Part shown: one piece after another, positions 6,552 through 9,533 of the stretch
How positions within the stretch are numbered: the stretch's first letter is position 1
Layout of the letters: every line of letters starts with the position of its first letter
Assembly (NCBI GenBank): GCA_030642635.1
Contig: DAOWNK010000113.1
Coordinates: 1 to 9,533 of the forward strand
DNA: 9,533 bases
DNA from: Pirellulales bacterium
Lineage (GTDB): Bacteria; Planctomycetota; Planctomycetia; Pirellulales; Thermoguttaceae
Direction of reading: 5' to 3'
The notes under the pieces: model-generated
The model's input: the letters and a program-made list of their open reading frames with translations, nothing else
Told to the model about the DNA's origin: nothing
Databases searched by the model: none
Program-made: the position numbers and the translations under genes

Positions 6552-6645
6552 AGCCGCGACCAGTGGTTGCGGTTGATAGGATTATCGGCCGCTGGTCGAG
6601 CGATCCACGACCACCGGATCCACGACCACTGGTCGCGGCTTTACA
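6547..6645. repeat. REP-like palindrome, copy 2, between ftsQ and csrA
   Basis: Arms 6547-6567 and 6625-6645 are exact 21-bp inverted repeats and share the taaagccgcgacc arm end with copy 1 at 1233-1313. The interior carries two tandem 15-bp units, atccacgaccac(c/t)gg, at 6603-6617 and 6618-6632. It provides the ftsQ stop codon on the plus strand and the last ~20 codons plus stop of csrA on the minus strand. As a symmetric hairpin between convergent genes it could work as a two-way terminator, though no U-run is obvious. Confidence 0.88.
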
Positions 6646-6821
6646 AGGGATTCCCGGCCATCGCCGTCGGCTCGCTCTTTGATCTCATCGCGGACGATCG
6701 ACAGGCTCTTCGGCGCATCGACACCAATACGTACAATCCCTTGCGCAACGCGGACCACTGTGACCGCAATGTTGTCTCCGATGAGGATTTTCTCGCCGAC
6801 TTTTCGCGACAAAACGAGCAT
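6582..6821 (-). CDS. csrA: Carbon storage regulator CsrA with a repeat-derived tail
   Basis: RNA-binding post-transcriptional regulator that dimerises and binds GGA motifs in mRNA leaders, altering translation or stability. The start is set at MLVLSRKVGEKILIGD, the family N-terminus, with AGG 10 nt upstream; the frame runs 25 codons further to 6896, but that sequence is unlike CsrA. Conserved residues include Leu4, Arg6, the GIVRIGVDAPK strand, and Arg44 in SIVRDEI, which contacts RNA. The protein is 79 residues; the core ends near residue 55, and residues 60-79, including a duplicated PVVVD, are encoded by the palindrome at 6547-6645. Convergent with ftsQ and divergent from the corrinoid operon. 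In some bacteria CsrA also controls flagellin; no flagellar genes are in view. Confidence 0.95.
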   Translation of the reverse strand: MLVLSRKVGEKILIGDNIAVTVVRVAQGIVRIGVDAPKSLSIVRDEIKERADGDGRESLVKPRPVVVDPVVVDRSTSGR

Positions 6822-6880
6822 ATTGATGTGACCTGGAGCCACGACTGAATACTCTAATACATTATGCAAGGTAGCAATGC

Positions 6881-6896
6881 TTGCACAGAAGTGCAA
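6881..6896 (+). other. Short hairpin in the csrA/corrinoid divergent region
   Basis: ttgcac (6881-6886) pairs with gtgcaa (6891-6896) around an agaa loop. It lies 60 bp upstream of csrA in the 257-bp region shared with the corrinoid gene. It could be an operator-like dyad or an RNA hairpin in the csrA leader. No promoter boxes can be assigned firmly here. Confidence 0.3.
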
Positions 6897-6963
6897 TAGG
6901 GATTATAGCCCGAAGTGGGTGTTTTTTCTGAACAAGGTGTCAAAATAGGCGGATTGTGGAAAC

Positions 6964-7013
6964 TTTAGTGACGCCGCAAGCGGCTCTGAGCCACTGGTGC
7001 ACCGGCCACTAAA
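6964..7013 (+). promoter_or_regulatory. Folded segment upstream of the corrinoid gene
   Basis: tttagtg (6964-6970) and cactaaa (7007-7013) form a closing stem. Inside are gccg-caag-cggc (6973-6984), an alternative ggct-ctg-agcc (6982-6992) that shares bases with it, and the palindrome ggtgcacc (6996-7003). The two inner hairpins exclude each other. The block ends 65 nt before the start codon. It may be a structured leader RNA or another intergenic repeat copy; the sequence alone does not decide. It lacks the parts needed for a cobalamin riboswitch. Confidence 0.4.
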
Positions 7014-7066
7014 TGATTATCATAGAACGATTGTAATTTATCTTCCTGACTGCAATCACTGGATTT

Positions 7067-7072
7067 AAGGAG
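7067..7072 (+). promoter_or_regulatory. Strong Shine-Dalgarno of the corrinoid gene
   Basis: aaggag with 6 nt to the ATG at 7079, the best ribosome binding site in the window. It fixes the start of the corrinoid protein. A second gga lies 8 bases earlier (7061-7063). Confidence 0.75.
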
Positions 7073-7078
7073 CAATTT

Positions 7079-7711
7079 ATGGCCGATCCTGCGGAACTTT
7101 ACGACGCAATTTTGACCGGAAATGCCAAAAAGGCGGAAGAAGTAACCAATGCCGCGCTGGAGGCAAAGGTCGATCCGAACGAACTTGTACAGAAACACAT
7201 GATCCCGGCCATGGACGAGGTCGGCAAACGGTTCGAGGCCAACGAGTATTTCGTTCCCGAGCTGCTGATCGCCGCCAGGGCGATGAAAACCTCGCTGGAA
7301 ATTCTCACGCCACATCTTGTGAGTGCCGGTGTGGAGTCGACCGGCCGCGTGGTGATCGGCACCGTACAGGGCGACCTGCACGACATCGGCAAGAACCTGG
7401 TCGCCTCGATGCTCGAAGGCGGCGGGTTCCAAGTCGTCGACCTGGGAGTCGACGTACCGCCTGAAAAATTCGTCGAGGCCGCACAAGAAAAGGACGGCAC
7501 TATCGTTGCGCTGTCTGCGCTGCTTACCACTACGATGACCATGATGAAGACCGTTATCGAGGCGCTCCAGAAGGCCGGCATCCGCAGCAATACGAAGGTG
7601 CTGATCGGCGGCGCGCCCATCACGCAAGAATTCGCCGACGAGATCGGTGCCGACGGCTACAGCGACAACGCCAGTGCAGCGGTGGCCATGGCCAGAAAAC
7701 TGGCCGAGTAA
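7079..7711 (+). CDS. Corrinoid methyl-carrier protein (B12-binding)
   Basis: A 210-residue protein of the MtbC/MttC/MtgC-like corrinoid protein family, also homologous to the cobalamin module of MetH. Residues about 1-85 form the helical cap domain (AELYDAILTGNAKKAEEVTN; FVPELLIAARAM); residues 90-210 form the Rossmann-like B12 domain. The DxHxxG motif is D99-L-H101-D-I-G104, where His101 should be the lower cobalt ligand; SALLTT (146-151) and GGAP (177-180) line the nucleotide tail pocket. Such proteins shuttle a methyl group between a substrate methyltransferase and a folate or CoM methyltransferase; the methyl donor cannot be read from the sequence. The MetF-like gene begins one base after the stop, so the two are almost certainly one operon and the methyl acceptor is probably tetrahydrofolate. 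Very well conserved and intact. Confidence 0.95.
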   Translation: MADPAELYDAILTGNAKKAEEVTNAALEAKVDPNELVQKHMIPAMDEVGKRFEANEYFVPELLIAARAMKTSLEILTPHLVSAGVESTGRVVIGTVQGDLHDIGKNLVASMLEGGGFQVVDLGVDVPPEKFVEAAQEKDGTIVALSALLTTTMTMMKTVIEALQKAGIRSNTKVLIGGAPITQEFADEIGADGYSDNASAAVAMARKLAE

Positions 7712-7712
7712 A

Positions 7713-9287
7713 ATGACCGTTCCCGAAAAAGACATAACATACCGCGAAATGCTCACCGGCGGCCGTTTCTACTACGGTGCGGAGGTGGTCACTAGCCGTG
7801 GTATTGCGGAACCGGTTTCTGCCGGCGATGTGGTCGCCCATGCGCAGGCGTTTCTGAACGATCCACGCTTCGGCTGGGTATCTGTCACCGATAACCCCGG
7901 CGGCGGGCCAATGCTGCCGCCCGACTGGTTGGCAGGGCTGGTGGCAGATCACCACTCGCGGCTCGTGCTGCACCTGACCTGCAAGGATTTGAATCGCAAC
8001 GGTCTGGAGGCGGCCGCATGGCGATACGCCTCGGAGGGCTGCAATAACATCCTGGCCATAACCGGCGATTACCCAACCACCGGATTCGGCGGAACGGCAG
8101 ACCCCGTGTTCGATCTGGATTCGATTAGCCTGATCGCGCTGCTTGTGGCGATGAACGAGGGCCTGGAGGTGCCCGGCCGTCGCGGCAAGATGGAAACCCT
8201 GCCGAAAGCGGACTTTTACATCGGGTGTGTGGTCTCGCCGTTTAAGCGGCACGAGCGCGAGCTGCTGCCGCAGTACTTCAAACTGGCACGGAAAATCGCA
8301 GCCGGTGCACAGTGGGTCATCCCGCAGCTTGGCTACGATATGCGGAAGTTTCACGAGGTCAAGCTGTATCTCGACTTGCAAGGCCTGGACGTGCCGATCA
8401 TCGGAAACGTCTACCTGTTGACCAAGGGCGTCGCCAAGCTGTTCAACAGCGGCAAGCTGGCCGGCTGCGTGGTTAGCGACGAGTTGCTGGAGGTCGTCAA
8501 CAAATACGCCGCCGGAGAAGATAAGGGCCGCGGCTTCTTCCGCGAGTTTGCCGCCAAGCAACTGGCCGTGTTCAAGGGACTCGGTTTCACGGCCGGGTAT
8601 CTCGGCGGGATGGCCAAGCCGGAAACCTTCGGCAAAATAGTCGATATGGCCGAGAGTTTCGGCCAGAACGACTGGCGAGACTTTATCAAGGAGATTCAGT
8701 TCGCGCAGCCGGACGAGTTTTTCCTGTTCGAGCACGACCCGGCCACAGGGCTGAGCGACCCCGGCCGGATCAACCCGGAATACCTCGATTCACTAAAAAA
8801 ACCGCCGCGGTCGAAAGAGGTGAACTTCAACTACCGGCTCTCGCGTCTGGTTCACAGTCTGGCATTCACACGCGACAAACGGTTTTGGGGACTGCTGAAG
8901 TGGTTTTTCGCTCGTTGGGACAAAAAGCCGGGCATACTGGGCCGGCTCGCACGCTTCAAGGAGAAGCACATGAAGCTGCTGATGTACGGCTGCAAGGACT
9001 GCGGCGATTGCTGCCTGCCGGAGTGTGCGTACCTTTGCCCGAACACCGCCTGCTCGAAATCCGCCCGCAACGGACCCTGCGGCGGTTCGTCCGACGGACG
9101 ATGCGAACTGGACGACAAGGAGTGCCTCTGGGCAAGAGCCTATCAGCGGTTAAAATGTTACGGCGAGTCGGAGCAGATGCTCGACCGCCCGGTGATCATA
9201 TACAACGCCGAGTTGAAAGACACGTCGTCCTGGGCAAACTTGTACCTCGACCGGGATCATAATTTGGGAATAGGGGATCGGGAATAG
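7713..9287 (+). CDS. Methylenetetrahydrofolate reductase with Cys-rich C-terminal domain
   Basis: 524 residues. The N-terminal ~300 residues are a MetF-type flavin TIM barrel: YYGAEVVTSRG with Glu24, SVTDNPGGGP, LHLTCKDLNRNGL (residues 87-99), NILAITGDYP (112-121), and VIPQLGYD. It should interconvert methylene-THF and methyl-THF. After a linker, residues about 420-475 carry cysteines 427, 430, 433, 434, 438, 442, 447, 456, 464 and 471 and the NGPCGG motif, matching the MTHFR C-terminal (MetV-type) zinc/cysteine domain seen in enzymes linked to corrinoid and acetogenic methyl metabolism. The start at 7713 (MTVPEKDITYREM) is one base after the corrinoid stop; an in-frame ATG at 7647 would lie within the corrinoid gene. 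The electron partner is unknown. The stop codon lies in a 14-bp tandem repeat, so the last residues (GIGDRE) are repeat-encoded. Confidence 0.93.
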   Translation: MTVPEKDITYREMLTGGRFYYGAEVVTSRGIAEPVSAGDVVAHAQAFLNDPRFGWVSVTDNPGGGPMLPPDWLAGLVADHHSRLVLHLTCKDLNRNGLEAAAWRYASEGCNNILAITGDYPTTGFGGTADPVFDLDSISLIALLVAMNEGLEVPGRRGKMETLPKADFYIGCVVSPFKRHERELLPQYFKLARKIAAGAQWVIPQLGYDMRKFHEVKLYLDLQGLDVPIIGNVYLLTKGVAKLFNSGKLAGCVVSDELLEVVNKYAAGEDKGRGFFREFAAKQLAVFKGLGFTAGYLGGMAKPETFGKIVDMAESFGQNDWRDFIKEIQFAQPDEFFLFEHDPATGLSDPGRINPEYLDSLKKPPRSKEVNFNYRLSRLVHSLAFTRDKRFWGLLKWFFARWDKKPGILGRLARFKEKHMKLLMYGCKDCGDCCLPECAYLCPNTACSKSARNGPCGGSSDGRCELDDKECLWARAYQRLKCYGESEQMLDRPVIIYNAELKDTSSWANLYLDRDHNLGIGDRE

Positions 9288-9321
9288 GGGATCGGGAATA
9301 GGGGATCGGGATTCGGGATTC
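9266..9321 (+). repeat. 14-bp tandem repeat at the MetF 3' end
   Basis: Three exact copies of gggaataggggatc (9266-9279, 9280-9293, 9294-9307), then two copies of gggattc (9308-9321). It starts inside the metF-like gene and supplies its stop codon (tag 9285-9287). G-rich runs on the plus strand recur every 7 bp. Copy number is likely to vary between strains. Confidence 0.9.
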
Positions 9322-9329
9322 GGGGTACC

Positions 9330-9468
9330 CCTCGTTCCCAGGCTCCGCCTGGGAACGCACTGCCCCCGAGGCTCCGCCTGCTCCCGTTGCGAGGCAGAGC
9401 CGCAACACAGTACGTTCCCAGGACGAGCCGCAAAACAGTCCGTTCCCAGGCAGAGCCTGGGAACGAGG
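9330..9468. repeat. Cluster of gttcccaggc palindromes
   Basis: Two perfect 11-bp hairpins: 9333-9343 with 9347-9357 (loop tcc), and 9441-9451 with 9455-9465 (loop aga). The outer ends cctcgttcccaggc (9330-9343) and its complement (9455-9468) bound the whole block. Between them lies a 28-bp-period direct repeat: 9397-9422 and 9425-9450 match with two differences. This palindrome type is abundant between genes of planctomycetes and some cyanobacteria. Together with the tandem repeat it fills the gap before the next gene, and I see no coding sequence in it. Confidence 0.85.
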
Positions 9469-9502
9469 TTTGATTACTATAAACCAAAAGGAACCGACAC
9501 AA

Positions 9503-9533
9503 ATGGTAATCGAAGGACTAACGATCACAGGCG
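9503..9533 (+). CDS. Start of an unidentified gene, cut by the right edge
   Basis: ATG at 9503 opens MVIEGLTITG and is preceded by AAGGA with about 10 nt spacing. Only ten codons are visible, too few to identify. By context it could be the third gene of the corrinoid/MetF unit, for instance a methyltransferase or a corrinoid reactivation protein, but that is only a guess from neighbours. The repeat cluster upstream may weaken or break transcription from metF. Confidence 0.5.
   Translation, partial: MVIEGLTITG

Noticed and set aside
6822..6896. Longer csrA start at 6896
   Set aside because: CsrA proteins begin at MLVLSRK; the extra 25 residues have no family support.
6964..7013. Cobalamin riboswitch upstream of the corrinoid gene, suggested by gccactg-like strings
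   Set aside because: The B12-box context and the conserved upstream core are absent, and the fold is too short.
7647..7712. Longer metF start at 7647
   Set aside because: It would overlap the conserved end of the corrinoid gene and adds a proline/tryptophan stretch unlike MetF.
7620..8735. Antisense 371-codon frame over the corrinoid and metF genes
   Set aside because: It is the complement of strongly conserved genes in GC-rich DNA; its translation shows no recognisable domain.
9330..9468. CRISPR array
   Set aside because: The repeat units are palindromes with 28-bp period and no regular unique spacers; no cas genes nearby.

Overview
The window most likely comes from a planctomycete chromosome, probably the Pirellulales/Rhodopirellula side of the phylum. 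Three things point there. The MurC has an EACEYRANFLHLHP / ITGIEPDHFDYY version of the ligase core that I associate with planctomycetal MurC. The murC-murB-ftsQ set stands alone, without ddl, ftsA or ftsZ after it. The DNA is GC-rich and scattered with intergenic palindromes of the 'gttcccaggc...gcctgggaac' and 'aaagccgcgacc...ggtcgcggcttt' kinds. The assignment rests on memory of these families, not on a search.

Layout, left to right. purA enters from the left edge (5' end missing) and uppS follows on the same strand, separated by a perfect 28-bp inverted repeat. A lower-GC minus-strand cassette comes next: a minimal nucleotidyltransferase (MNT) gene overlapping a HEPN gene, probably an MNT/HEPN toxin-antitoxin pair, with a possible 42-codon ORF upstream. 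Then murC, murB and an ftsQ-like gene on the plus strand make a short cell-wall/division cluster whose gaps are filled with repeats. csrA is convergent with ftsQ, and a second copy of the first palindrome family lies between them and inside the end of csrA. Divergent from csrA, after about 257 bp with a strong fold, come a B12-binding corrinoid protein gene and, one base later, a methylenetetrahydrofolate reductase carrying a cysteine-rich C-terminal domain. A repeat-filled gap follows, then the first ten codons of another gene at the right edge.

How the genes work together. UppS makes the polyprenyl carrier, MurB and MurC make UDP-MurNAc and add its first L-alanine, and FtsQ belongs to the divisome, so the left and centre serve envelope synthesis. 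purA is housekeeping. The right part is a one-carbon unit: methylene-THF reduction to methyl-THF plus a corrinoid methyl carrier, with the methyltransferase partner presumably outside the window.

The most notable theme is repeat DNA at gene borders and inside genes. One palindrome lies 5 nt before the uppS start. Another supplies the ftsQ stop codon and encodes the last ~20 residues of CsrA. A 15-bp-period palindromic repeat appears to be inserted in frame in murC. A 14-bp tandem repeat supplies the MetF stop codon. I did not find a clearly new multi-gene system; the strongest leads are these repeat-gene fusions, the MNT/HEPN cassette with its extra small ORF, and the folded leader of the corrinoid operon.
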